A stretch of 34,803 nucleotides of DNA from JANMAT01 sp031359995 (GTDB lineage: Bacteria > Actinomycetota > Acidimicrobiia > Acidimicrobiales > Ilumatobacteraceae), in the NCBI GenBank assembly GCA_031359995.1, contig JANMAT010000026.1, positions 1 through 34,803 on the forward strand, in the 5' to 3' direction. Position 1 is the first letter of the stretch. Every line of letters starts with the position of its first letter. Under the pieces are notes generated by a model, which did not search any database, was not told where the DNA came from, and saw only the letters and a program-made list of their open reading frames with translations. Positions 1 to 7,627 of this stretch are shown here, in pieces. A program made the position numbers and the translations under genes.

Positions 1-18
1 CGGCGGGCGCCTGAGCGG

Positions 19-1068
19 TCAGAGGGTGACGGTGGTGCCGGTGCGGGCCGAGTGCAGGGCGGCCTCGATGAGCTCGACGGTGAGCACGGCGTCGTCGGGG
101 TCGACGGGCGAGGGTGCGCCGGTGGTGACCGCGGCGACCACGCCGGCCCAGAACGCCGGGTACCCGCCCCGGGCCGCCGGTACCGGGCGCTCGATGTCGC
201 CGATCACCAACCGGGCGTCGGGCTCGCGACCGTAGGCCGGGTCGCTCGGCAACATGCCGACGCGCAACTGGTCCTCCTGGCGGTCGAGGCGGTCCACCAC
301 CAGCGCGCCGGCCGAGCCGAGCACGCGCAGCCGGTACGGCGGATGGGCGGCGACCGCGCTGCACCACAGGTGACTGCGCACGCCGCCGGGGTGGGTGAGG
401 GCCACGAAGCAGTCGTCGTCCACCTGCACGCCGGGCCGGCGGTGGTCGAGCTCGGCGTACACCTGCATCGGACGGCCGAACAGGTGCACGGCCTGGTCGA
501 TGAGGTGGCTCCCGAGGTCGTACAGGAGGCCGCCGGCATCGACCGGGTCGGGGCTCTCGCGCCAGCGCTCGAGGTGCGCGTCCGGCCGCCACCGGTCGAA
601 GTGCGACTCGAACCGGTGCACGGTGCCGAGCGTGCCGTCGGCGATGACCCGCCGCGCGGTGAGGATCTCACTGTCCCACCGGCGGTTCTGGAACACGGCG
701 AGCGCGAGGCCGCGTTCGCGGGCCAGGTCGCGCACGGCCCGCGCGTCGGCCGCGGTGGCGGCCAGCGGCTTGTCCACCACCACCGGCAGGCCGGCTCGCA
801 GCGCGGCGGTGGCGAGCGGCACGTGGGTGCGGTTGGTCGTGCACACCACCACGAGGTCGTGGTCGCCGGCGCCGGCCCACACCTCGTCGGCCGAGGCGAC
901 GACGGCGGCACCGGGGTACCGCGACCCGGCCAGGGCCTGGCGCGCCGGGTCGCTCGTGACGATCGTGGTCAGCGCCAGCCCGGGCGTGGTGGCCAGGAAC
1001 GGCGCGTGGAAGACCTGCCCGCCGAAGCCGAAGCCGATGAGCGCGGTGCGCAGCGGTGCCGGCCCCAC
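19..1068 (-). CDS. Gfo/Idh/MocA oxidoreductase, IolW (scyllo-inositol dehydrogenase)-like
   Basis: A 349-residue NAD(P)-dependent oxidoreductase expected to interconvert a sugar or inositol hydroxyl and its ketone in the cytoplasm. The N-terminal Rossmann loop GFGFGG lies at residues 12-17, followed by the family motif VDKPLA. The segment FQNRRWDSE and the later FDRWRP and YDLGSHLIDQ stretches resemble the IolW/YvaA branch (scyllo-inositol or related NADP dehydrogenases) rather than the WlbA branch seen at 13276. It starts with GTG seven bases after the stop of the upstream amidohydrolase gene, so the two are probably co-transcribed. The length is normal for the family. Substrate cannot be read from sequence; the IolW label is a resemblance, not an assignment. 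Confidence 0.87.
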   Translation of the reverse strand: MGPAPLRTALIGFGFGGQVFHAPFLATTPGLALTTIVTSDPARQALAGSRYPGAAVVASADEVWAGAGDHDLVVVCTTNRTHVPLATAALRAGLPVVVDKPLAATAADARAVRDLARERGLALAVFQNRRWDSEILTARRVIADGTLGTVHRFESHFDRWRPDAHLERWRESPDPVDAGGLLYDLGSHLIDQAVHLFGRPMQVYAELDHRRPGVQVDDDCFVALTHPGGVRSHLWCSAVAAHPPYRLRVLGSAGALVVDRLDRQEDQLRVGMLPSDPAYGREPDARLVIGDIERPVPAARGGYPAFWAGVVAAVTTGAPSPVDPDDAVLTVELIEAALHSARTGTTVTL

Positions 1069-1075
1069 CGTACGG

Positions 1076-2758
1076 TCAGACCGTCGCCCGCAGATCCGGC
1101 CGAACGATGCGGCCGGGCCTCGACGCCAGTGCGGCGTCGGAGAACGTACCGTCCACCTGCAGCGGCACGCCGTTCACCAGCAGGTGGCGCATGCCCGTGG
1201 GCTGGTCGGCGGTGAGCCGCTCGGCGTTGGCGGGGAAGTCGCGCACCCGGCGCAGAGGCCCGGGGGCCACGGTGGCGGGGTCGAACACGACGACGTCGGC
1301 GTGGGCACCCGGCGCGAGCACGCCCCGGCCGGTGAAGCCGAACAGGTCGGCCTGCACCTTGGTGAGCTTGTGCACGGCCTGCTCGACCGTGAGCACGCCG
1401 CGCTCGCGCACCCAGTGGCCGAGCAGGTCGGTGGCCTGCGGGGCGTCGCACAGCTGGCCCACATGGGCGCCGGCGTCGGACAGGCCGAGGGTGCAGCCCT
1501 CCTGCTGGAGCAGCGTGGCCACACCGTCGGCGTCGTCGTTGGCCAGCACGGCCCGCACCCGGAAGTTGCGCAGATCGCCCTCGCCGAGGGCCAGGTCGAG
1601 CAGCACGTCGAACGGGTCGCTGTCGGTGCGGGTGGCCAGGTCGATGAGGCGGGTGCCCACGAGGTCGGGATGGGCGGTGGACTCCATGACGTCGTAGGTG
1701 TCCCAGCGCGGGGTGAACACCTGGCCGGCGCCCCAGCCCTCACGGACCCGCGCCCGCCAGGCCGGGTCGGCGTAGGCCGCCAGGCGCGCTTCGATGCTGA
1801 GCGGCATGAGCTCGGCGAACACCGGACTCGTGTTGAGCGTGAACGGCTCGAGCATGGTCATCGAGAACGACAGCGGGCGGCACGACACCTGCGGCCACAC
1901 GTCGGCGCCGGCGGCGAAGCCCTCACGGTGGATCTCGAGCGCCTTCAGGTGGCTGCCGTTGGCCACGGTGAGCAGCGCGGTGTAGGTGATGGGGGCGCCG
2001 ATGCGGCGCTGCAGGTCGTAGCTGGCGGCGAAGCCCAGGTTCTCGCCACCGTTGATGCCGACCACGCCGCGCCCGGCGTCGCCGACGACGCGGCACAGGG
2101 CTTCGATCTCGTCCATCTCGGCCCAGCGGCTGGGGATGGGCTTGCCGTCGGCACCGCGGTGGGTGACGGCGAAGCTCGTAGCGAAGCCGGCGGCTCCGGC
2201 GTCCATGGCCTCGCGCACCAGGTCGGCCATGGCGGTGACCTCGTCGGCGGTGGCGGCCCGGCTCGATGCGTCGTCGCCCATCACGAACATGCGCAGCGGC
2301 GTGTGCCCGATGTAGGCCGCGTAGTTGAGGGCGGTGCCACGGCGCTCGACGGTGGCCAGGTACTCGGGGAAGCTCTCGAACTCCCACGGGATGCCGGCGC
2401 CGAGCGAAGCCGGGTCCATGTCCTCGACCTTCTCGAGGGTCTTGGCGATGAGCTCGCGGTCCTGCGGCCGGGTCGGGGCGATGGAGAAGCCGCAGTTGCC
2501 GGCGACCACGGTGGTGACGCCGTGGAAGCAGCTCGGCGTGAGGGCCGGGTCCCAGAACACCTGGGCGTCGTAGTGGGTGTGGATGTCGATGAAGCCGGGG
2601 GCCACCACGTGGCCGTCGGCGTCGAGGGTGTGGTCGCCTTTCAGGTTCGGGCCGATGGCGCTGACCCGGCCGTCGGTGATGGCCACGTCGGCGCGCACGC
2701 CGGGCGCCCCCGTCCCGTCGACGACCGTTCCACCCTTGATCACCGTGGTGTCGGACAT
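1076..2758 (-). CDS. N-acyl-D-amino-acid deacylase family amidohydrolase
   Basis: A 560-residue metal-dependent amidohydrolase of the D-aminoacylase type. The N-terminal strand domain (VIKGGTVVDGTG) leads to the metal motif DIHTHYD near residue 60, the family signature GNCGFSIAP, and the late metal and catalytic Asp in LSDAGAHVG. The C-terminal strand domain contains PGAHADVVVFDP. Such enzymes remove acyl groups from N-acyl-D-amino acids or hydrolyse related amides; the substrate here is unknown. The reading frame stays open to 2983, but I use the ATG at 2758. This is where family homology begins, a G-rich stretch precedes it, and a longer start would run into the divergent Rieske gene at 2876. 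It is the first gene of an operon with the IolW-like dehydrogenase. Confidence 0.9.
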   Translation of the reverse strand: MSDTTVIKGGTVVDGTGAPGVRADVAITDGRVSAIGPNLKGDHTLDADGHVVAPGFIDIHTHYDAQVFWDPALTPSCFHGVTTVVAGNCGFSIAPTRPQDRELIAKTLEKVEDMDPASLGAGIPWEFESFPEYLATVERRGTALNYAAYIGHTPLRMFVMGDDASSRAATADEVTAMADLVREAMDAGAAGFATSFAVTHRGADGKPIPSRWAEMDEIEALCRVVGDAGRGVVGINGGENLGFAASYDLQRRIGAPITYTALLTVANGSHLKALEIHREGFAAGADVWPQVSCRPLSFSMTMLEPFTLNTSPVFAELMPLSIEARLAAYADPAWRARVREGWGAGQVFTPRWDTYDVMESTAHPDLVGTRLIDLATRTDSDPFDVLLDLALGEGDLRNFRVRAVLANDDADGVATLLQQEGCTLGLSDAGAHVGQLCDAPQATDLLGHWVRERGVLTVEQAVHKLTKVQADLFGFTGRGVLAPGAHADVVVFDPATVAPGPLRRVRDFPANAERLTADQPTGMRHLLVNGVPLQVDGTFSDAALASRPGRIVRPDLRATV

Positions 2759-2793
2759 GCTCGGCCCCCAAGATCTCGATGCACTCAGCAAGC

Positions 2794-2799
2794 ACTCTA
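2794..2799 (-). promoter_or_regulatory. Possible -10 element (TAGAGT) for the amidohydrolase operon
   Basis: TAGAGT on the minus strand lies 35 bases upstream of the ATG at 2758 in the 117-base divergent gap. No matching -35 box is visible. The GCACTC hexamer occurs twice next to it (2781-2786 and 2793-2798), which could be a regulator half-site. Weak evidence. Confidence 0.25.
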
Positions 2800-2863
2800 C
2801 GCCGCCGACCACCGCCGACCCCACTCCCACTGGGCGGGCGCGCGGAGCGGGTGAGGCCGTCGC

Positions 2864-2869
2864 TAGCCT
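2864..2869 (+). promoter_or_regulatory. -10 element (TAGCCT) for a leaderless Rieske transcript
   Basis: TAGCCT ends six bases before the GTG at 2876, so transcription would begin at or next to the start codon. The same arrangement recurs before several other genes of the window. No -35 consensus is visible, as is common for actinobacterial promoters. Confidence 0.55.
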
Positions 2870-2875
2870 GGAGGG

Positions 2876-3880
2876 GTGCTGCACGAGACCCTGCCCGCCT
2901 CCTGGTACGTCGATCCGGTGGTCTACGAGCGCGAGCGTCGCGCCATCTTCGAGCGGACGTGGCTGGTTGCCGGCTATGCCCACCAGGTGGCCGCGGCCGG
3001 CGACTACGTGGCCGATTCGACGGCCGGGTTCAGCTGGTTCGTGCAGCGCGGCTCCGACGGGCGGCTACGGGCGTTCCACAACGTGTGCCCGCACCGCGCC
3101 GGCCCCATCGTGTGGCCCGGTGAGGGCCGCGTCGGCAACCTGGTGTGTCGCTACCACGGGTGGGCGTTCGAGCCCGACGGCAAGCTGCGCTCGGCGCGCG
3201 ACTTCGGGGCCGAGGTGCCCTGCGTCGACGGCCTGCAGGCCGCCGCCGTGGCCGAGTGGCGCGGCCTGGTGTGGATCAACCTCGACCCGGACGCCGAACC
3301 GCTCGAGGCGTGGCTCGGGCAGTTCCCCACGGTGGCCGAGCCCTACCCGATGGAGACCTATCGCTTCCACCGACGTGACGTCCACCGGCTGGCGGCCAAC
3401 TGGAAGACCTACGCCGACAACTACCTCGAGGGCTACCACATCCCGCTGGTGCACCCGGTGCTCAACCGGGCCATCGACATGAGCCGCTACGTGGTGACCC
3501 CGCACGACGGTGGCCGCTGGAACCGTCACGACGTGCCCACCCGCGACGACGCGCCCACGACGGGTGCGTGGGCGTTCCTGTTCCCCACGCTGGCGCTGAA
3601 CATCTACCCGACGGGCATGAACGTGGAGCGCATCATCCCGCGCGGCCCCGACCGCACCGACGTGGTGTTCGACTACTTCTTCACCGACGCCGCCGATCCC
3701 GAGGCCGTCGCCTCCATGGCGTCGAGCACCGAGCTGATGGCCGAGGACGCCCGCATCGTCGAGATGGTGCAGGAGAACCTGGCCGGAGGTCGCTACCACC
3801 GGGGTGTGCTCAGCCCCCGCCACGAGGACGGCCTGGCGTCGTTCCAGGCGCTGGTGCGCTCGGCGGTCGGGTCGGCATAG
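2876..3880 (+). CDS. Rieske non-heme iron oxygenase, catalytic subunit (copy 1)
   Basis: A 334-residue soluble oxygenase. The Rieske [2Fe-2S] ligands are C71 and H73 (CPHRAGP) and C91 and H94 (CRYHGW). The mononuclear iron site is read from DNYLEGYHIPLVHP: H188 and H193, with D181 as the likely electron-bridging residue and D291 in EDARIVEMV as the probable carboxylate ligand. These proteins use electrons from a separate reductase to hydroxylate, demethylate or desaturate a substrate. No reductase or ferredoxin gene lies in the window. The protein is shorter than classical ring-hydroxylating alpha subunits, closer to the choline or carnitine monooxygenase-like type. The GTG start follows a -10 element directly and the best purine run is only one base away, so a leaderless start fits. 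It is a close paralogue of the protein at 18948-20027. Confidence 0.92.
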   Translation: MLHETLPASWYVDPVVYERERRAIFERTWLVAGYAHQVAAAGDYVADSTAGFSWFVQRGSDGRLRAFHNVCPHRAGPIVWPGEGRVGNLVCRYHGWAFEPDGKLRSARDFGAEVPCVDGLQAAAVAEWRGLVWINLDPDAEPLEAWLGQFPTVAEPYPMETYRFHRRDVHRLAANWKTYADNYLEGYHIPLVHPVLNRAIDMSRYVVTPHDGGRWNRHDVPTRDDAPTTGAWAFLFPTLALNIYPTGMNVERIIPRGPDRTDVVFDYFFTDAADPEAVASMASSTELMAEDARIVEMVQENLAGGRYHRGVLSPRHEDGLASFQALVRSAVGSA

Positions 3881-3905
3881 CCGTCACATCGCGGCGTCGG
3901 GGTCG

Positions 3906-3926
3906 GGGGCAGCATCGAGCGGCCCC
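3906..3926. terminator. Possible small hairpin between convergent genes
   Basis: GGGGC and GCCCC form a five-pair stem around an 11-base loop in the 56-base gap between the convergent Rieske and LpxD-like genes. There is no U-tract, so this is only a weak terminator candidate. Confidence 0.2.
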
Positions 3927-3936
3927 TCGCCGTGGC

Positions 3937-4992
3937 TCAGGACCGCGGTCGGGCTCCGCCATCAGGCAGACGCTCGTAGGCGGTGCCGCACGCCTCGCAC
4001 ACGGTGTGGGGTTCGTCGCCGAAGCGCAGGCCGTGCCGGCACGAGCACACGTGCCCGACGATGCGCATCGGGTTGCCGCCGGCCTGCACGTGGCCGGGCA
4101 GGTCCTTGTGCACCACGGCGCCCAGGCTCACCAGGCAGCCACGCCCCACGTGCACGCCCTGGCGAACGATCGCGTTGGGAGCGATCCACGTGTCGTCGCC
4201 GATCACGCACGAGCCGTTGAGCTTCGCTCCGGCCACGACGTTGCAACCCGAACCGATGCTGACCGAGTGGGCCACGTGCACGAGGTTGTCGATCATGGTG
4301 TCGGCGCCCACGAACGTGTGCTCACCGAACGCGCCCCGGTCGATGCACGTGGAGCCGCCCACGTGGACGCCCGAGCTCAGCCACACCCCACCGGCGTGGG
4401 GGAAGATGCGGCGGCGGCCGTCGCGCACCATCACCTCGAAGCCGTCGGTGCCGATCACCGCGTTGGGCTTGATGACCACCCCGGGCCCCACGTAGGTGGC
4501 GCCGGCCAGCACCGTGCCAGGGCCGACGACGGCGCCCGCGGCGACGACGACGTCGGGGCCGACGATCGCGCTCGGGTGCACGTCCGCGTCGGGGTCGACG
4601 CGTCCGGCCAGGGTCTCGAAACCGCCGGCGACCACCAGGTCGGCGAGCACGGCGTAGTACTCGTCGCGCGGTCGCACCCCGTCGGGTGCGACCAGCACGG
4701 CGTTGCCCGCCGGCACGGCGCCGGCCAGCGCCGCCGTGGTGACCACGGCGCAGCCCTCGACACCGGTCAGCGCGTCGGCGAAGGCGGCGTCGCCCAGGAA
4801 CGTGAGGGCACCCGGGCCATCGAGGCGGCTCAGGAAGGCGGCGCAGCGCACGGGCACGACCGGGCCGCTCGCCGGTCGGCTCAGCTGCACGCTGGTGCGG
4901 TCGACGATGGCGAAGGGACGCGGCCGACCCGTGGCGTTCATCAGGTCGGCGGCGGCGACGCGACGGGACGGGTGAGCGGGGGTGCCAGCCAT
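3937..4992 (-). CDS. LpxD-like UDP-sugar N-acyltransferase with C-terminal zinc ribbon
   Basis: A 351-residue protein. Residues about 45-120 match the LpxD N-terminal uridine-binding domain (ALTFLGDAAF). Residues about 130-305 are hexapeptide repeats of a left-handed beta helix carrying the LpxD signatures IGTDGFEV (180-187) and IDRGAFG. The segment IDNLVHVAHSVSIG contains H242, which aligns with the catalytic His of LpxD. LpxD transfers a 3-hydroxyacyl chain from acyl carrier protein to a UDP-glucosamine derivative. Residues 316-335 add CSC and CEAC, a likely zinc ribbon not found in classical LpxD. Lipid A is not expected in this lineage, so a different acylated sugar is the likely product. 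A TAGGCT element six bases before the ATG suggests a leaderless transcript. The carrier protein encoded at 5912-6178 is a plausible donor partner. Confidence 0.85.
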   Translation of the reverse strand: MAGTPAHPSRRVAAADLMNATGRPRPFAIVDRTSVQLSRPASGPVVPVRCAAFLSRLDGPGALTFLGDAAFADALTGVEGCAVVTTAALAGAVPAGNAVLVAPDGVRPRDEYYAVLADLVVAGGFETLAGRVDPDADVHPSAIVGPDVVVAAGAVVGPGTVLAGATYVGPGVVIKPNAVIGTDGFEVMVRDGRRRIFPHAGGVWLSSGVHVGGSTCIDRGAFGEHTFVGADTMIDNLVHVAHSVSIGSGCNVVAGAKLNGSCVIGDDTWIAPNAIVRQGVHVGRGCLVSLGAVVHKDLPGHVQAGGNPMRIVGHVCSCRHGLRFGDEPHTVCEACGTAYERLPDGGARPRS

Positions 4993-4998
4993 GTTCGG

Positions 4999-5004
4999 AG
5001 CCTA
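4999..5004 (-). promoter_or_regulatory. -10 element (TAGGCT) for the LpxD-like gene
   Basis: On the minus strand TAGGCT is followed by six bases and then the ATG at 4992. There is no ribosome-binding sequence in that gap, so a leaderless mRNA is the simplest reading. Confidence 0.55.
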
Positions 5005-5096
5005 TGGACGAGCGGCGCCATCCGGGTCGGGACCAGTCACGCAGGGTGACCAGACCGACCCTCACCGTCAAGACACCGGCAACTCGGACGCCCATA

Positions 5097-5156
5097 GGTT
5101 GCCTCCGGTTGGTCCCCGCGAGGCGCCGCCACGGCTGAGACGAGGAGCAGGCAACC
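5097..5156 (+). promoter_or_regulatory. Inverted repeat around the leader of the reductase gene
   Basis: GGTTGCCT (5097-5104) and AGGCAACC (5149-5156) are perfect inverted copies. The second copy sits exactly between the ribosome-binding sequence GAGGAG (5142-5147) and the ATG at 5158. If both arms are transcribed, the pairing would hide the start region. If the TAGGTT at 5095-5100 is the -10 element, the first arm is not transcribed and the repeats would act as DNA sites instead. Confidence 0.4.
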
Positions 5157-5157
5157 C

Positions 5158-5907
5158 ATGGGAGAGCTCGACGGGCGCGTCGCCCTGGTGACGGGTTCCA
5201 CCCGAGGCATCGGGTGGGCCATCGCCCGCCAGCTCGCGGCCGACGGCGCGTCGGTGGTCGTCCACGGTCGTCACGACCTCGCCGCCGTCGAGCTGCAGGC
5301 CAAGGAGCTGGCCACCGAGTTCGACGTGCCCACTCTGGCCCTCGCCTTCGACGTGAGCGATCCCGACGGCATCCGGGCCGGCGCCCGCGCCGTGTTCGAC
5401 CGCTTCAAGCAGCTCGACGTGCTCGTGGCCAACGCCGGCATCCTGGGTGACGCCCTGGTCGGCATGATCAGCGACGAGCTCATCGAGCGCACCATCGCCG
5501 TGAACCTGACCGGCACGCTCCACCTGGTGCAGGCCGGTGCCAAGCTGATGCGCCGCCAGAAGCGCGGCTCCATCGTGCTCGTCAGCTCGATCGTCGGCCG
5601 CCTCGGCAACGTCGGTCAACTCGTGTACGCGGCGAGCAAGGCGGGGGTGATCGGCGCCGGCCTCGCCGCGGCCAGGGAGCTCGGGCCGCAGGGCATCCGG
5701 GTCAACATCGTCGCGCCCGGGGTGATCGACACCGACATGATCCGGCACCTGCCCGACGAGGTCGTGAAGCAACGGCTCGGTGGCGTGGCCCTCGGTCGGC
5801 TCGGTCGACCCGAGGAGGTCGCCGAAGTGGTGCGCTTCCTCGCATCCGACCGCTCGTCCTACGTCAACGGCCAGGTGCTGGGCGTCGACGGCTCGATGGT
5901 GCTCTGA
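5158..5907 (+). CDS. FabG-like short-chain dehydrogenase/reductase
   Basis: A 249-residue classical SDR of the type that reduces 3-oxoacyl chains on acyl carrier protein. The cofactor loop TGSTRGIG is at residues 13-20, NAG follows at about 96, and the catalytic set is the Ser of VSSIVG and the Tyr and Lys of YAASK. The end, YVNGQVLGVDGSMVL, is typical of FabG relatives. The ATG at 5158 has a good GAGGAG site ten bases upstream. It stops four bases before the convergent end of the acyl carrier protein gene, and the next plus-strand gene is an acyl-activating ligase. A role in preparing a carrier-bound (hydroxy)acyl group is therefore plausible, but SDRs are too diverse for a firm substrate call; a sugar substrate is also possible. 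Confidence 0.88.
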   Translation: MGELDGRVALVTGSTRGIGWAIARQLAADGASVVVHGRHDLAAVELQAKELATEFDVPTLALAFDVSDPDGIRAGARAVFDRFKQLDVLVANAGILGDALVGMISDELIERTIAVNLTGTLHLVQAGAKLMRRQKRGSIVLVSSIVGRLGNVGQLVYAASKAGVIGAGLAAARELGPQGIRVNIVAPGVIDTDMIRHLPDEVVKQRLGGVALGRLGRPEEVAEVVRFLASDRSSYVNGQVLGVDGSMVL

Positions 5908-5911
5908 GAGG

Positions 5912-6178
5912 TCAGACCGTGCGAGACGCGAACGCCACGCCGTACTTCTCCAGGATGCGGCACGCCACGGTGAAGCTGCTCATGTCGATGACGTCATCGG
6001 TGTCGAGCATCACGTCGAAGGTGTCCTCGACGGTGGCCACGAGCACCATGTGGCCGACCGAGTCCCACGCGTCGATGCCCTGGTACTCGAGCCCGGCGAC
6101 GTCGACCGACCCGTCGAGCTCCAGTGCGGTGCGGAAGCACTCGACGAGGCGGCTCTCGTTGTCGATGGAATCCTGCAT
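5912..6178 (-). CDS. Stand-alone acyl (or peptidyl) carrier protein
   Basis: An 88-residue acidic carrier protein. The phosphopantetheine attachment Ser is in WDSVGHMVLV, preceded by an acidic helix (RLVECFRTALELD) and followed by the helix II/III pattern of carrier proteins, ending in ILEKYGV. It carries an activated acyl group as a thioester for neighbouring enzymes. The ATG has a GAGGAG ribosome site seven bases upstream on the minus strand. It is the only minus-strand gene between the reductase and the ligase operon and starts 48 bases from the divergent ligase gene, suggesting a shared control region. It is unlikely to be the housekeeping AcpP because of its local partners and its divergent sequence around the Ser. 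Confidence 0.85.
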   Translation of the reverse strand: MQDSIDNESRLVECFRTALELDGSVDVAGLEYQGIDAWDSVGHMVLVATVEDTFDVMLDTDDVIDMSSFTVACRILEKYGVAFASRTV

Positions 6179-6226
6179 GGGTGCGCTCCTCGGTGCTCGT
6201 CCCGTGCGGCTGCTGGGAGGTGGCTG

Positions 6227-7627
6227 ATGGACAGCACGCGCCACAGGGACCGCGTGAGCATCGTGGCGGCTGGTGCCCCGGAACGGCCCGCACTGGTCGA
6301 CGCGGGCACCGGCGACACGTGGTCGTACGCCCGCCTGCGTGACGAGGTCTCCCGCCTGAGCGACGTCGTGGCCCCCGCGGTCGGGTCGCTCGTGCTGCTG
6401 CGCACCCACAACGACATCGCCACCGTGGTCACGTACCTGGCCTGCCTCGAGTCGGGCGCGGCCGTGCTGCTGCTCGACGACGCCTTCCCGGCCGACAGCT
6501 TCGCCGAGCTGGTGGTGCGCTACCGGCCCGCGCTCGTGCTGGGCGGGGGCCGCCGCCCCGACGGCTACGTGCAGGCGGGCTTCGACCATCTCATCGGTCA
6601 GATCGCCGCGCGCACGGGCGATGACGCCGCGGAGGCCCATCCTGACCTCGGCCTGCTGCTGGCCACGTCGGGCTCCACCGGCAGCCCGAAGCTGGTGCGC
6701 CTCTCCACCGCCGCCGTCGCCGAGAACGCGCTGTCCATCGCCGGCGCGCTGCACCTCACGGCCGACGAGGTGGCTCCCACCTCGCTGCCCATCCACTACA
6801 GCTACGGCCTGTCGGTCGTGAACAGCCACCTGGCCGTGGGCGCCACCCTCGTGGTCACCGGCGACGGCCTCATGACCCGGCGGTTCTGGGAGGCCTTCGA
6901 CACCCATGGCTGCACGTCGCTGGCCGGGGTGCCCTACAGCTACCAGATGCTCGGCCGGTTGCGCTTCGATGCCGCCCAGCACCCGACCCTGCGCACCATG
7001 ACCCAGGCCGGCGGCCGCCTCGGGGTGGACGACGCCCGGCGCTTCTGGTCGATGATGGACGGCGTCGGCGGACGGTTCCACGTGATGTACGGCCAGACCG
7101 AGGCCACGGCCCGCATGGCGGTGCTGCCCCACGAGCGTTTCGTCGACAAGGCGGGCTCCGCCGGCCTGGCCGTGCCCGGCGGCCGCTTCGAGGTGCTCGG
7201 CGACTCGGGTCAGCTCGTGTACGTCGGCCCGAACGTGATGATGGGCTACGCCATCGGCGGGGCCGATCTGTGGAAGGACGACGAGATGCGCGGCCGTCTG
7301 TACACCGGCGACCTCGGCGAGATCGACGACGAGGGGTTCGTGATCCTCAGCGGTCGGGCCGCCCGCTTCGCCAAGGTCTTCGGCGTGCGCGTGAGCCTGG
7401 ACGACGTAGAGGACCTGGTGCGCTCGGTCACCACCGCGGCCGCCGTCAGCGGCAACGACCGCGTCGTCGTGTTCGGCGAGGGCGTCGACGACCCCAGGGC
7501 GGTGGCCAAGCTCATCGCCGAACGGCTGCGGGTGCACCCGAGCGGCGTCGACGTGCGCGACATCGACCACCTGCCGCTGCTGCCCAACGGCAAGATCGAC
7601 TACCGCAGCCTGGAAGCGGCGGCATGA
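6227..7627 (+). CDS. AMP-forming acyl/amino-acid ligase (adenylation domain protein)
   Basis: A 466-residue ANL-superfamily enzyme that activates a carboxylic acid with ATP and would load it on the carrier protein encoded next door. Visible motifs are the P-loop TSGSTGSPKL (near residue 147), MYGQTEAT, YTGDLG, the hinge segment with SGRAARFAKVFGVRVS, and the C-terminal catalytic Lys in LPNGKIDY. It is shorter than acyl-CoA synthetases that carry an N-terminal extension. The ATG at 6227 has GGGAGG six bases upstream; an upstream open frame exists but lacks homology. Its ATGA stop overlaps the start of the LuxE-like gene, so the two are translationally coupled. The acid it activates cannot be told from sequence. 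Confidence 0.88.
   Translation: MDSTRHRDRVSIVAAGAPERPALVDAGTGDTWSYARLRDEVSRLSDVVAPAVGSLVLLRTHNDIATVVTYLACLESGAAVLLLDDAFPADSFAELVVRYRPALVLGGGRRPDGYVQAGFDHLIGQIAARTGDDAAEAHPDLGLLLATSGSTGSPKLVRLSTAAVAENALSIAGALHLTADEVAPTSLPIHYSYGLSVVNSHLAVGATLVVTGDGLMTRRFWEAFDTHGCTSLAGVPYSYQMLGRLRFDAAQHPTLRTMTQAGGRLGVDDARRFWSMMDGVGGRFHVMYGQTEATARMAVLPHERFVDKAGSAGLAVPGGRFEVLGDSGQLVYVGPNVMMGYAIGGADLWKDDEMRGRLYTGDLGEIDDEGFVILSGRAARFAKVFGVRVSLDDVEDLVRSVTTAAAVSGNDRVVVFGEGVDDPRAVAKLIAERLRVHPSGVDVRDIDHLPLLPNGKIDYRSLEAAA

Noticed and set aside
1..18. Possible end of another gene at the window edge
   Set aside because: Eighteen bases are too few to support any call.
395..2854. Long plus-strand open frame (819 codons) opposite the two minus-strand enzymes
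   Set aside because: It has low-complexity Arg/Gly/Val composition and no motif, and it lies antisense to two clear genes. High GC removes stop codons from shadow frames.
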